A DNA stretch of 64,000 bases, taken from positions 92,392-156,391 of the forward strand of contig NZ_KE384057.1 of assembly GCF_000423585.1 (NCBI RefSeq). Direction: 5' to 3'. The notes under the pieces are model-generated. The model was not told where the DNA came from, did no database searches, and saw only the letters and a list, made by a program, of their open reading frames with translations. This DNA is from Salinimicrobium xinjiangense DSM 19287. GTDB lineage: Bacteria; Bacteroidota; Bacteroidia; Flavobacteriales; Flavobacteriaceae. A program made the position numbers and the translations under genes. Shown here piece by piece: positions 31,332-40,765 of the stretch (positions are counted from its first letter, which is position 1; every line of letters starts with the position of its first letter).

Positions 31332-32327
31332 TTAATCCATTTGAGTTTCCTCCCTAGCTTTTATTCTTGCCTGTTTTTTAAAGTAACCTCTCAATAAAAT
31401 ATTGTGCTGCAGGGCTTCCATGTTTTCGTCAAATTTCCTGGTAGCTTCTTCGATGTTCTTTAAAGTCGCATCAAGTTGCTCCACTGCACCGGGATTGTTT
31501 AAAATATAATCAAGCGCTCCTTCACCCTGCCTTATGTCATAGGAAAACTGCTGCAGGTTTGTTGTAACATCACTTATTTGCAAGGCAGAAATTTCCAGAT
31601 TGGATATGATCCCCTCAATTTGTCTGGCAGCAATAGTATCGCTAAGCAGTACCCCTGCAACGCTTTCTTTGTAGCTCACTTCATCTAAAATTACATTAAC
31701 ACGGTTTACCATTCGCGAAATTGTGGAGGTGCTCTGTCGCAGCCCCTCTATACTTTGTTTAAAATTATTGGCCATCTCCTCATCCTTTATTAAAACCCCA
31801 ATGGTGCCTTTTCCCTCATTTATGCTATTGGTGATCTTAAGTAGATCGGCGGTTAAAAGCGCGGCATTTTCATTAGTCGTACTTAAAGTAGTAAGCATAT
31901 CTGCAGTGGCAATTTTACTAATGGAGGCTATAGTATCTCCGGGTTGTAAAGGTTTTGAAGCAAGACTGTCATTTTCTCCGGGCAGTAGATTAACGATCAT
32001 GCTGCCTACCAGCCCATCGGAACTTATGGTAGCGAGGGAATTTTTCCGGACGAGTTTCATAGTGCGGTCATCGATCCTCATACTTACTGCTATGCTCGTG
32101 TCGTTAAGGATCCTGATGTTCTGCACGGTCCCGACATTAACCCCGGCAAAGCGAACATTATTCCCGCGTTGTAAACCATTTACATCTTTAAAAACCGAGG
32201 TAATGACACTGCTGTCCCCGAATAAATTTTGACGGTTTCCTATAAAATATACCGCTGCCACAAAAATGGCTATTCCCAGGATCACAAAGATCCCTAATTT
32301 CAGGTTTTGTGGATTTGAATTTTTCAT
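31332..32327 (-). CDS. mlaD: MlaD-type MCE substrate-binding protein
   Basis: A 331-residue periplasmic protein anchored by one N-terminal membrane segment (about 10-28, LGIFVILGIAIFVAAVYFIG). The MCE domain covers about 38-115 (ITSVFKDVNGLQRGNNVRFAGVNVGTVQNIRI). A long helical C-terminal region follows, longer than E. coli MlaD (183) and typical of Bacteroidota homologues. It binds phospholipids for transport between the two membranes with the ATPase and permease encoded just upstream. Confidence 0.9.
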   Translation of the reverse strand: MKNSNPQNLKLGIFVILGIAIFVAAVYFIGNRQNLFGDSSVITSVFKDVNGLQRGNNVRFAGVNVGTVQNIRILNDTSIAVSMRIDDRTMKLVRKNSLATISSDGLVGSMIVNLLPGENDSLASKPLQPGDTIASISKIATADMLTTLSTTNENAALLTADLLKITNSINEGKGTIGVLIKDEEMANNFKQSIEGLRQSTSTISRMVNRVNVILDEVSYKESVAGVLLSDTIAARQIEGIISNLEISALQISDVTTNLQQFSYDIRQGEGALDYILNNPGAVEQLDATLKNIEEATRKFDENMEALQHNILLRGYFKKQARIKAREETQMD

Positions 32328-32333
32328 CCTATT

Positions 32334-33098
32334 TTATTTAAAGAAGGCCTGTATTTTTGGGTCTTCAGAAGTTGATAGTTCTTTAAAAGTTCCTTCTGCA
32401 TAGTTGGTTCCTTCCAGTAGCAGGATCATCCGGTCTGAGATCACCCGCGCACAGTCTACGTCATGCGTTATGATAAGTGACGAGGTCTTGTATTTCTTCT
32501 GAATGTTCTTCATCAATTGAATGATCTCTTTTGCAGTGATGGGATCCAATCCTGTGGTAGGTTCGTCATACAAGATGATCTTTGGTTTAAGTATGAGTGC
32601 CCTCGCTAAGGCAATTCTGCGCTGCATCCCTCCCGAAAGTTCTTCGGGCATAAGATCGATTGTTTTCGTGAGCCCTACACTTTCTAATGCTTCAAGTACC
32701 AGTTCGTCTGTATTCTCTATGTTCATTCTTTTAGTATGACGGCGCAGGGGAAATTCAAGATTTTCTCTTACCGTCATGGAATCATACAATGCGCTACCCT
32801 GGAAAAGAAAACCAATCTCTGCCCGGAGTTCATCCATTTCGGTGCGTTCAAGTCTGGAAATATCCTTACCTAGTACCTCTATTCTTCCACTATCAGGTTC
32901 CATTAATCCCACAAGACATTTGATCATTACAGATTTTCCCGAACCTGATTTTCCCATTAAAACCAGGTTCTCATTTTCGAACATTTCAAGATTAAAATTG
33001 TTCAACACCACCTCATCTCCAAATTGCTTCTGCAGGTTTTCGATCTTAATTACTGGTTTTCCTTTCTCAAAGGAGGAGTATGTATTTTCATCCTTCAT
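32334..33098 (-). CDS. mlaF: MlaF-type ABC transporter ATPase
   Basis: A 254-residue cytoplasmic ATPase of the Mla/MCE lipid transporter. Walker A GKSGSGKS, signature LSGGMQRR, Walker B IILYDEPTTGLD and the switch His in IITHDVD are all present. LMPEELSGGMQRRIALARAL is typical of the MlaF/MkL subgroup. It follows the permease gene by 1 base and precedes mlaD by 6 bases. Confidence 0.93.
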   Translation of the reverse strand: MKDENTYSSFEKGKPVIKIENLQKQFGDEVVLNNFNLEMFENENLVLMGKSGSGKSVMIKCLVGLMEPDSGRIEVLGKDISRLERTEMDELRAEIGFLFQGSALYDSMTVRENLEFPLRRHTKRMNIENTDELVLEALESVGLTKTIDLMPEELSGGMQRRIALARALILKPKIILYDEPTTGLDPITAKEIIQLMKNIQKKYKTSSLIITHDVDCARVISDRMILLLEGTNYAEGTFKELSTSEDPKIQAFFK

Positions 33099-33099
33099 G

Positions 33100-33879
33100 T
33101 TATCCGTAAATAAGTTCGGTTAAAAAAACAGCTATAAAGTCAATAATGAAAAGTAGCATACTGGTATATACTACAGCCGAATTGGCGGCACGACCTACCC
33201 CGGCAGTTCCTTTACTGCTGTTATAACCCTTAAAGCATCCCACCAGTCCAATAGCAAAACCAAAGAAAAAGGATTTACCTGTGGCCGGCAGTAGATCCCG
33301 AAAGCCAAGGGCATCAAATACCTGATTGAAATACAGAAGGAAAGACACCTGTCCCTTAATATTTTCGACAAGGGCCGAGCCTATGAGAGCAACAAAATCC
33401 CCGAATATAATGAGAAGGGGAAGCATAAGCGTGGCGGCCAGGATACGGGTTACCACGAGGAACTTAAAAGGATTGGTGCCCGAGACTTCCATGGCATCAA
33501 TTTGCTCCGTTACTTTCATGGACCCAAGTTCAGCACCTATGCTGGACCCAATACGTCCTGCACAGATAAGGGCAATGATCACCGGTCCTATTTCTCTTAC
33601 GATAGAAATGCTTATCATAGAAGGTATCCACGAGGAAGCTCCAAATTCTTCTAAAGTAGGTCGGGATTGTAAGGTAAAAACGAGCCCCAGAATGAATCCT
33701 GTAATTCCTACCAGTAAGAGAGATTTATTACCCATTTGATAGCACTGTCGCAAAAACTCTCTGAACTCGAAAGGCCGGCTGAATAACTGTTTAAAAAATC
33801 TTCCGGCGAAGCGTGACAGGGAACCTATTTCCGTAAAAAAGGATTTCACATTGGTGGCCATGGGAAAATTTTCAGCCAT
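33100..33879 (-). CDS. mlaE: MlaE-type ABC permease
   Basis: A 259-residue inner-membrane permease with about five membrane spans and the family block EIGPVIIALICAGRIGSSIGAELGSMKVTEQIDAMEVSG. First gene of mlaEFD, a retrograde or anterograde phospholipid transport system that maintains outer-membrane asymmetry. The island palindrome (site E) lies upstream in a divergent region shared with the flavin-reductase operon. Confidence 0.93.
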   Translation of the reverse strand: MAENFPMATNVKSFFTEIGSLSRFAGRFFKQLFSRPFEFREFLRQCYQMGNKSLLLVGITGFILGLVFTLQSRPTLEEFGASSWIPSMISISIVREIGPVIIALICAGRIGSSIGAELGSMKVTEQIDAMEVSGTNPFKFLVVTRILAATLMLPLLIIFGDFVALIGSALVENIKGQVSFLLYFNQVFDALGFRDLLPATGKSFFFGFAIGLVGCFKGYNSSKGTAGVGRAANSAVVYTSMLLFIIDFIAVFLTELIYG

Positions 33880-33896
33880 ACTTAAAATTTTCTTTT

Positions 33897-33940
33897 TAAA
33901 GCTACTGGAGATGAATGGAATTAACTATGATATCTCTCAG
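33897..33940 (-). promoter_or_regulatory. Island regulon site E and -7 element (mlaEFD)
   Basis: Read toward mlaE: CTGAGAGATATCAT (33940-33927). TAGCTTTA (33904-33897) starts exactly 30 bases from the centre, giving a transcription start about 13 bases before the ATG. Confidence 0.7.
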
Positions 33941-34060
33941 GTTTGTGCCAGAACACACACACACAATCCCGATCCCATACATTGTAGTTCAAATTTATTT
34001 TAAATAAGAGGATAATAGTTATGTAAGTTAAGGATTTTCATATTTGAAAACCACAGGAAA

Positions 34061-34104
34061 GTGACGTATGTCATTAATAACCAATATTTATAGCAGTAAA
34101 TTGA
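34061..34104 (+). promoter_or_regulatory. Island regulon site D and -7 element (34126-44714 operon)
   Basis: GTGACGTATGTCAT (34061-34074). TAAATTGA (34097-34104) starts exactly 30 bases from the centre, giving a transcription start about 17 bases before ATG 34126. Confidence 0.78.
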
Positions 34105-34125
34105 AGGAGATTTAAAAAGTTGTTT

Positions 34126-34737
34126 ATGGAAATTACAGATAGAAGTAATTACTCCTTCCTTGATCTCTCTACTGCTGTATGGGACAGGATATTTATGGTT
34201 GCTCCTCTTGTTGTAGTTGGTACCCGGGAAGGATTACAATACGACATGGCTCCAAAGCATATGGCTTTTCCTGTTGGGTTTGAAAATTATTTCGGTTTTG
34301 TCTGTACTCCCGAACACAGTACCTATCAGAATATCCGAAGAACAGGTGAATTCACTGTAAGTTTTCCACTTCCCGAAGATATAGTACCGGTTTCAATTAG
34401 TGCTACATCACGGGAAGAACTTATTTCCAAATACCGGGATGTGGTAAGTAGTCTTCCTGTGGCACGTGCAGAATCTCTGGATGTTCCCGTGCTTCGTGAT
34501 GCCTATCTCATTTTTGAATGTTCGCTTTTTAAAATAATTGACGGGTTTGGTGAGAACAGCATCATTACCGGAGAGATCACAGCGGCGTATGTAAAAAAAG
34601 AATACCGACGGGTTTCAGATAGTGATGCCCAGGAACAGTTGAATGAATATAACCTTCTTGCCTTTATTGCTCCAGACAGGTTTGCGAGAGTAAGTAATAC
34701 CCACAGGTTTCCTTTTCCTGAAGACTTTAGAAAATGA
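34126..34737 (+). CDS. Flavin-reductase-like FMN-binding protein
   Basis: A 203-residue protein of the flavin reductase-like split-barrel family, from ATG 34126 (a TTG two codons earlier is less likely). VAPLVVVGTREG, NYFGFVCTPEHSTYQNIRRTGEFTVSFP and GENSIITGEI are the flavin-binding barrel segments. Such proteins bind FMN and may reduce it or act on small organic substrates; the partner is unknown. Leader of a seven-gene operon; overlaps the next gene by 4 bases (ATGA). Confidence 0.82.
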   Translation: MEITDRSNYSFLDLSTAVWDRIFMVAPLVVVGTREGLQYDMAPKHMAFPVGFENYFGFVCTPEHSTYQNIRRTGEFTVSFPLPEDIVPVSISATSREELISKYRDVVSSLPVARAESLDVPVLRDAYLIFECSLFKIIDGFGENSIITGEITAAYVKKEYRRVSDSDAQEQLNEYNLLAFIAPDRFARVSNTHRFPFPEDFRK

Positions 34738-35903
34738 CACTTTCCACACATATGGCCAAAGAGATGCGGAAACAGGTGGAGTCGCAAACAGGACAAATGA
34801 AGGAATTTCTCCGGGAGCTGGTCATGATGGAATCTCCCTCCCAAGACCTGCAGGCCCTGGATGGAATAATGAATTTCCTTGAATCAGAATTTAAAAAGCT
34901 CAACTATTACACGTTACGGGTACCGGGAAAAGAGACAGGGGGATATTTGTACGCACGGCCGCAAAACCGAAAAAAGAATATTCCCTTACAATTATTAATA
35001 GGGCATTGCGATACCGTATGGGAAATTAATAGTATTGAGAGAATGCCCCTTCATGAAGAAAAGGAAAAATTTATGGGACCGGGGATATATGACATGAAAG
35101 CCGGGCTTACTCAGATATTTTTTTCTCTGCGGTGTCTGGAAAACATGGAACTTCGCCCGGAGGTGCTGCCGGTGGTATTGATCAATACAGATGAGGAAAT
35201 AGGGAGCCGGGAATCCACACCTGCTATAGCCCGGTTAGCCGCAATTGCAAATCGGGCCTTTATTCTGGAACCTCCGCTTGGACTGGAGGGGAGATTAAAA
35301 ACGGCAAGAAAAGGAATTGGTAAATTTACTTTAAAGGTGCAGGGACGGGCGGCTCATGCCGGTCTTGACCCCGAAAAAGGTGTTAATGCCATAGTAGAGT
35401 TGTCAAATCAGGTTCAAAAACTTTTTGAAATGAACGATCCCGAAAAGGGAATAACAATTAACGTCGGAAAGATCTCAGGAGGAACTTCAGCCAATGTAGT
35501 AGCTTCTGAAAGCAGTGCTGTTGTTGATGTGCGGGTATACAATAAGAAAGATGCTGATTATATTTCTCAAAAAATATTTTCTCTGAAGCCTTTACATAAG
35601 GAGGTGAACATGAAAATTGAAGGAGGAATAAGCCGAATTCCCATGGAAAAAACTAAAAGAAATCAGGAACTATGGAGGCGGGCAAAAGCCGGAGGTAAAC
35701 TGCTCGACCTGGACCTACAGGAGGCTACTGCCGGTGGGGGATCTGATGGTAATACCACCAGCCTCTATACAGCAACTCTTGATGGATTGGGAACAACCGG
35801 GGATGGTGCCCATGCACATCACGAATTCATATTCACAGAAAGTCTTGCTGAACGAACATCGCTGCTCACACTACTCCTGATGGAGAAGCCTTTAAATATC
35901 TAA
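34734..35903 (+). CDS. M20-family zinc peptidase (carboxypeptidase G2-like)
   Basis: A 389-residue cytoplasmic M20 metallopeptidase. Zinc ligands and catalytic residues are visible: GHCDTVWE (His and Asp), GPGIYDMKAG (bridging Asp), TDEEIGS (catalytic Glu and ligand Glu), and a late HAHHEF (final His). The dimerisation domain is in the middle (RAAHAGLDPEKGVNAI). It most resembles glutamate carboxypeptidase/CPG2-type enzymes or acyl-amino-acid deacylases. The next gene is DUF1611, whose characterised member acetylates D-glutamate, so a glutamate-derivative substrate is an inference. Confidence 0.88.
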   Translation: MTLSTHMAKEMRKQVESQTGQMKEFLRELVMMESPSQDLQALDGIMNFLESEFKKLNYYTLRVPGKETGGYLYARPQNRKKNIPLQLLIGHCDTVWEINSIERMPLHEEKEKFMGPGIYDMKAGLTQIFFSLRCLENMELRPEVLPVVLINTDEEIGSRESTPAIARLAAIANRAFILEPPLGLEGRLKTARKGIGKFTLKVQGRAAHAGLDPEKGVNAIVELSNQVQKLFEMNDPEKGITINVGKISGGTSANVVASESSAVVDVRVYNKKDADYISQKIFSLKPLHKEVNMKIEGGISRIPMEKTKRNQELWRRAKAGGKLLDLDLQEATAGGGSDGNTTSLYTATLDGLGTTGDGAHAHHEFIFTESLAERTSLLTLLLMEKPLNI

Positions 35904-35913
35904 ACCTGAAGCC

Positions 35914-36933
35914 ATGGATCACAGATACATTTTTACCGCACTAACAAGGACTTCCGATCTTGCAGAGAAGGAATTCCAGATCAAAAAACTGCAAAAGGAG
36001 AAGTGGGCTACGGGAGATTATGTTGTCTGCAAAATAATCGATGTGGGTACAAATGAAGCCAAACTTGAGCTGACAAATGGAAGATTGCGTGGAGTGATGG
36101 ATGGTGATACCCTGGTAGGGGTTCTGGGAATACGTCATGCTACTTTGGAGGCAACAGGTACCTGGAAAGAGGTGGAAGAGGATGGAATGTTACATGTGTT
36201 GAGCTGGGGAGGCTTGTTAGGAAAACTTACCTCAAAATCTGTTTTTCTTCCAAAATTCATGGAGATCAAGTACCTGGGTCATGCCTGCAGGGACGGGAAA
36301 AAGCTTACGATGGATGACTTTATTAAACCTGTAGCACATACCAAATTTGAAACTCCTGTAATATTGTTTATAGGCACTTCCATGTCTTCAGGTAAAACCA
36401 CCAGTGCCCGTATAGTGACCAGCATTCTTAAAGCCGCAGGATTTAAAGTTATGGGAGGAAAAATCACCGGCACGGGCAGGCTCAAGGATATTCTGGCAGT
36501 AAAGGATGTAGGGGCCGATGCTGTTATTGATTTTGTAGATGCAGGCCTGCCATCTTCAATTTGTCCTCCCGAAGAATATACAGAAAAACTTGAGTATATA
36601 TTAGACAGAATAAGTGCCGAAGCTCCAGATGTGGCGGTGATTGAAATTGGGGCCTCTCCGTTAGAACCTTATAACGGAGAGATAGCTTATCTGGGAATAA
36701 AAGATCAGGTGAAATGTGTGATCCTAAATGCGTCAGATCCTTATGCAGTAATGGGAATTATGGATGCCTTTAATGTAAAGCCGGATATAGTTACCGGGAT
36801 CTCATCCAATACACTTGGCGGAAGGGAACTGGTAGAAAAACTTTGTGGCGTTCCCGCTTTGAACCTTCTGGATGTAGAAAGCATACCGAGGGTAAAGAGT
36901 ATTCTTAGACAACGATTAGGAAAAGACATTTAA
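35914..36933 (+). CDS. DUF1611 P-loop protein (DgcN-like)
   Basis: A 339-residue protein with an N-terminal domain and a C-terminal P-loop domain; the Walker A is GTSMSSGKTT at residues 154-163. Signature segments KVMGGKITGTGRLKD and VIEIGASPLEPYNG match DUF1611. A characterised DUF1611 protein, DgcN, is a D-glutamate N-acetyltransferase in D-amino-acid catabolism; its usual partner, the DgcA enolase-fold enzyme, is missing here and an M20 peptidase takes the adjacent place. The function in this operon is therefore open. Third gene of the operon, 10 bases downstream of the peptidase. Confidence 0.8.
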   Translation: MDHRYIFTALTRTSDLAEKEFQIKKLQKEKWATGDYVVCKIIDVGTNEAKLELTNGRLRGVMDGDTLVGVLGIRHATLEATGTWKEVEEDGMLHVLSWGGLLGKLTSKSVFLPKFMEIKYLGHACRDGKKLTMDDFIKPVAHTKFETPVILFIGTSMSSGKTTSARIVTSILKAAGFKVMGGKITGTGRLKDILAVKDVGADAVIDFVDAGLPSSICPPEEYTEKLEYILDRISAEAPDVAVIEIGASPLEPYNGEIAYLGIKDQVKCVILNASDPYAVMGIMDAFNVKPDIVTGISSNTLGGRELVEKLCGVPALNLLDVESIPRVKSILRQRLGKDI

Positions 36934-37017
36934 GCAAATTTTACGGTACCGGTTGAGCCTATTGGAAAACTAATCTGTAAATTAGAGAGAACGTCACATT
37001 AAACTAATATACCAGCA

Positions 37018-37965
37018 ATGATCATTACTCTTACAGCCAATCCGGCCATTGACATATATTCAAAAACAGAAAAGTTGGAGCCTAATGAAAAGCTCAGGTG
37101 TGAGAAACCACTCATTGACCCCGGTGGTGGTGGAGTTAATGTTTCCCGAGTGATCAAGAGGTTGGGTGGTGAATCTACAGCAGTGTATACCAAAGGAGGA
37201 CATACAGGCAAATTATTTTCTGACCTGCTAAAGAAAGAAGGAGTAAAAGAGGATCCTGTAAAGGTTGCGAATGACCTGCGACAGAACTTTGCCATAACCG
37301 AAATCTCTACCGGGAATCTTTACCGCTTTGGATTTCCTGGAGTTGAACTTCAGGAAGGGGACTATGAATCTTTGCTGGAAAAAGTAGATGAATGTGAAAA
37401 AGGTTCCTTTCTCGTCGCCAGCGGAAGCCTTCCACCCGACGCTCCGGCCGATTTCTATGCGCAGGCAGCGGCAAGAGCCAACAAGTGCGGCCTCAAATTT
37501 ATTCTCGATACCTCCGGAAAATCATATAAAGGAGTGCTGGAAGAAGGTGCTTACCTTTTAAAACCCAATAAAAATGAACTTAAGGATATTACCGGGGAAT
37601 CAGCAGAAACAAGGGAACAACAAAAAAGTGTACTGCTGAATATCCTGGACAAGTATCCTGTTGAAATTATTGTCCTCTCTTTAGGAGGGGAAGGTGCTTT
37701 GCTGGCTACAAAAGGAAAGGTGTTGCATTATCCTGCGCCACAGGTGGAGCATGTGAGTTCTATAGGTGCAGGGGATAGCATGGTTGCAGGGATGGTGTAC
37801 AGCCTTTCAAAGGGTGAGCCTGTCGAAAAAGCCATTTTATTCGGGCTGGCATGTGGTAGCGCTACTATTAAATCTCCCGGAACAGAATTGCTCCAAAAGA
37901 AGGATGTTGAGATGCTTTATCAACAGCTGCTTGAGCAAACCTCGGGAGAGGGAAAAATGATCTGA
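37018..37965 (+). CDS. pfkB: PfkB-family sugar-phosphate kinase (1-phosphofructokinase/Pfk-2 type)
   Basis: A 315-residue ribokinase-fold kinase of the FruK/PfkB/LacC subgroup. The N-terminal ITLTANPAIDIYSK and GGGGVNVSRVIKRLGG bind the sugar phosphate. The catalytic base is D253 in GAGDSMVAG, the anion hole. It probably phosphorylates fructose-6-phosphate or fructose-1-phosphate; no PTS or fru genes are nearby, which favours the Pfk-2 type. It lies 84 bases after DUF1611 and 49 before the ATPase. A pfkB is also in the mycobacterial DosR set. Confidence 0.87.
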   Translation: MIITLTANPAIDIYSKTEKLEPNEKLRCEKPLIDPGGGGVNVSRVIKRLGGESTAVYTKGGHTGKLFSDLLKKEGVKEDPVKVANDLRQNFAITEISTGNLYRFGFPGVELQEGDYESLLEKVDECEKGSFLVASGSLPPDAPADFYAQAAARANKCGLKFILDTSGKSYKGVLEEGAYLLKPNKNELKDITGESAETREQQKSVLLNILDKYPVEIIVLSLGGEGALLATKGKVLHYPAPQVEHVSSIGAGDSMVAGMVYSLSKGEPVEKAILFGLACGSATIKSPGTELLQKKDVEMLYQQLLEQTSGEGKMI

Positions 37966-38014
37966 AACCTAATCTGGTGGAATCCTGAGGTAAACCGTAT
38001 CTAAATCAGCAACT

Positions 38015-40756
38015 ATGAGCAAAGGCGAAGAGCAGGAGCTTAAAAGCACAGAAGCTTACCGGAAGGAGGTAGAAGAGGTTGCCCATGATCTGAATTCAAG
38101 TTTAAAAGACGGCCTTACCAACGAGGAAGCAGATGAAAGATTAAAGCAGTACGGAAGAAATAAATTAAAAGAGTCTGAAGAAAGAAGTATCTGGGATCTT
38201 ATCCTGTCTCAGGTCAACAATCCCGTGATTTACCTGCTCTTCGCTGCTGCTGCTTTGGCGTTGATTTTTGGTGACATTCCTGAAGGTGTTGCTATTTTCA
38301 TTGTACTGCTGGTCAACACTGGTATTGGGTTCTGGATGGAGTTCCAGGCCCAAAAATCCATGCAGGCCCTTAAGAAACTGGATAAGATAAGAGCTACTGT
38401 GATCAGGAATGCTGAAGAAAAGGAGATCGATGCCGAAGAAATCGTTCCCGGAGACCTCATTAGCATTGAAGCAGGGGACCTTATTCCGGCAGATTCCCGT
38501 ATAGTGGAGGCTGTCGAACTCACGGTCGATGAATCCCCATTGACAGGCGAATCTGTTCCGGTAGAGAAGACGTCGGAAGTCATAAAGGAGGAATTGCAGG
38601 TTGCCGATCGCACAAACACCTTATACAAAGGTACTGCTGTAACGGCAGGTACTGCAACCGCTCTGGTCTTTGCCACCGGAATGGATACGCAGGTGGGAAA
38701 TATTTCTTCCCTGGTTGAGGAACAGGAGCAGGAAGAAACTCCGCTTAACCAAAAACTCAACAGACTCACCAGGAAACTTATTTACGTGATCCTTGCAATG
38801 GCGGCCGCCTTTTTCTTCTTTGGCTGGCTCGCAGGTAAAGAAGTTTATCAACTGGTTCAAACCTCCATTGCCTGGGCCATTGCTGCCATTCCCGAAGGTT
38901 TACCCATTGTTGCCAGTATCGCCCTGGCCCGCGGAATGGTACGTTTAGCAAAAAAGAATGTCCTCATCAAAAGCCTCAGTGCTGTAGAAACTTTAGGAGA
39001 GACCACAGTGATCTTTACAGATAAGACAGGAACCCTCACCAAAAATGAACTCACCGTGCACAGTTTCTTTTTTCCGCACGATCAGCTACTAAAAGTTGAC
39101 TGGCATGACAATAAGCCCCAACTGGAAGAGGAACTGCAGCAGACTACTGAAAATAATTTTAAGGAGTTAATAAAAATTGCTGTACTGGCTAATGATGCTT
39201 CTCTGGAAGAACCGGAGACGGCCATTTCCGGAGATAATGGTAAAGCCAAAGACCCAAAAGGAAAGGCAAAAGGAGACCCTTTGGAAATTGCGCTGTTGGA
39301 TTTTGTTAGCAGGTACGATAGGAAATTATTTGATCAACTACAGGAGTTACAGCGGGAACTACACGATCCTTTTGATTCTGAATCTATGGTGATGGGTACC
39401 ATTTACCGGGAAAATGGGGGTCTCTATGTAGCGGGGAAAGGATCTACAAATGCCATTTTAGAGCGCTCAGAAAAGATCCTTAAAGATGGGGAACCGGTAA
39501 AACTAACTCAGGAGGAAAAAGAAAAGTGGAAGAAGAGGAATAATAAAATGGCAGAGGACGGGCTGCGAGTGTTGGGCTTTGCTTACAAAACAACAAAGGA
39601 TCTGCCAACGGGAGAAGAGGCTGAAGATTTTCTCCATGAGATGATCTTTGTAGGGCTGTTGGGATTTCTTGATCCGCCCCGTAAAGAGGTGAGTGAAGCG
39701 ATTGAGACCTGTAAAGCTGCAGGTATCAAGGTGGTGATGGTGACCGGTGACCATCCCGGAACTGCCAAAAATGTAGGACGGGAAGTAAATATTCTATCAG
39801 AGGAAGACCATGAGGTGCCGGCTCTACACGGCAAAGATCTCAATGAGGAACTCGAGAAAGAGAACAAGGAAAGAGTAACTGATATTTCCATTTTTTCACG
39901 TGTAGATCCCGGGCAAAAGCTTAGTCTGATAAAGCATTTTCAGGACCTCGGTGAAATAGTGGGCATGACCGGCGACGGGGTGAATGATGCCCCGGCTCTC
40001 AAGAAGGCGAATATCGGAATTGCCATGGGAAAACGGGGCACCCAGGTAGCCCAGGAAGTTGCAGATGTGGTGCTTAAGGATGACTCCTTCGAGTCTATTG
40101 TTAAAGCTGTGGAACAGGGACGCATCATTTTCGGAAATATCAGACGCTTTGTGCTTTACCAGCTTTCCTATCACCTTGCAGAAATTATCCTGATCGCACT
40201 GATTAGTTTTTCGCTGTTCATTTTGCCGATTCTGCCGCTGCAGCTACTTTTTCTCAATCTGCTTTCCGACGTGTTCCCGGCCCTGGCACTTGGAATAGGA
40301 GAAGGAACTCCTAATGTGATGAAGATGCCACCTAAAGATCCTAAAGAGCCTATCATAAGCCGAAGGAACTGGATGCAGATAGTGATATATGGCATTATCA
40401 TAGCCGCAAGTGTGACAGGAGCCTATTTCTTTTCTCATTTCCATTGGGAGGAAACGGAAGGAATTAATAATAATATCGCCTTTTTAAGCCTTGCCTTTGC
40501 CCAGTTTCTGCACGTGTTTAATATGAGAAGTGGAAACGAACCGCTTATAAACAACCAGGTAACCAGAAATAAATATGTGTGGATGGCGATAGCTTTTTGT
40601 ACCGCAGCTGTATTTGCCGCCTATTTTATTCCCGTAGTAGCCGAAGTTCTCAATCTCCAGCCTTTGCAACCAAGGCACTGGTTTTTGATTGGAGTAGCCG
40701 CCATTTTGCCAACCTTTATCATTCAGACTATCAAATTGTTTAAAAAAGATTTTTAA
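38015..40756 (+). CDS. P-type cation-transporting ATPase (SERCA/PMCA-like)
   Basis: A 913-residue P2-type ATPase. The phosphorylated aspartate is D336 in FTDKTGTLTKNE. TGES (actuator), MTGDGVNDAPALKKANIG (hinge) and KGDPLEIAL (nucleotide domain) are present. The M4 ion-site motif AIPEGLP is that of Ca2+/Na+-type pumps. An N-terminal cation-ATPase domain begins AEVAHDLNSSLKDGLTNEEADERLKQYGRNKL-like. The exact ion (Ca2+, Mn2+ or Na+/K+) cannot be fixed. It parallels CtpF (Rv1997) of the mycobacterial hypoxia regulon. Fifth gene of the operon. Confidence 0.92.
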   Translation: MSKGEEQELKSTEAYRKEVEEVAHDLNSSLKDGLTNEEADERLKQYGRNKLKESEERSIWDLILSQVNNPVIYLLFAAAALALIFGDIPEGVAIFIVLLVNTGIGFWMEFQAQKSMQALKKLDKIRATVIRNAEEKEIDAEEIVPGDLISIEAGDLIPADSRIVEAVELTVDESPLTGESVPVEKTSEVIKEELQVADRTNTLYKGTAVTAGTATALVFATGMDTQVGNISSLVEEQEQEETPLNQKLNRLTRKLIYVILAMAAAFFFFGWLAGKEVYQLVQTSIAWAIAAIPEGLPIVASIALARGMVRLAKKNVLIKSLSAVETLGETTVIFTDKTGTLTKNELTVHSFFFPHDQLLKVDWHDNKPQLEEELQQTTENNFKELIKIAVLANDASLEEPETAISGDNGKAKDPKGKAKGDPLEIALLDFVSRYDRKLFDQLQELQRELHDPFDSESMVMGTIYRENGGLYVAGKGSTNAILERSEKILKDGEPVKLTQEEKEKWKKRNNKMAEDGLRVLGFAYKTTKDLPTGEEAEDFLHEMIFVGLLGFLDPPRKEVSEAIETCKAAGIKVVMVTGDHPGTAKNVGREVNILSEEDHEVPALHGKDLNEELEKENKERVTDISIFSRVDPGQKLSLIKHFQDLGEIVGMTGDGVNDAPALKKANIGIAMGKRGTQVAQEVADVVLKDDSFESIVKAVEQGRIIFGNIRRFVLYQLSYHLAEIILIALISFSLFILPILPLQLLFLNLLSDVFPALALGIGEGTPNVMKMPPKDPKEPIISRRNWMQIVIYGIIIAASVTGAYFFSHFHWEETEGINNNIAFLSLAFAQFLHVFNMRSGNEPLINNQVTRNKYVWMAIAFCTAAVFAAYFIPVVAEVLNLQPLQPRHWFLIGVAAILPTFIIQTIKLFKKDF

Positions 40757-40765
40757 ATAGAGAAT

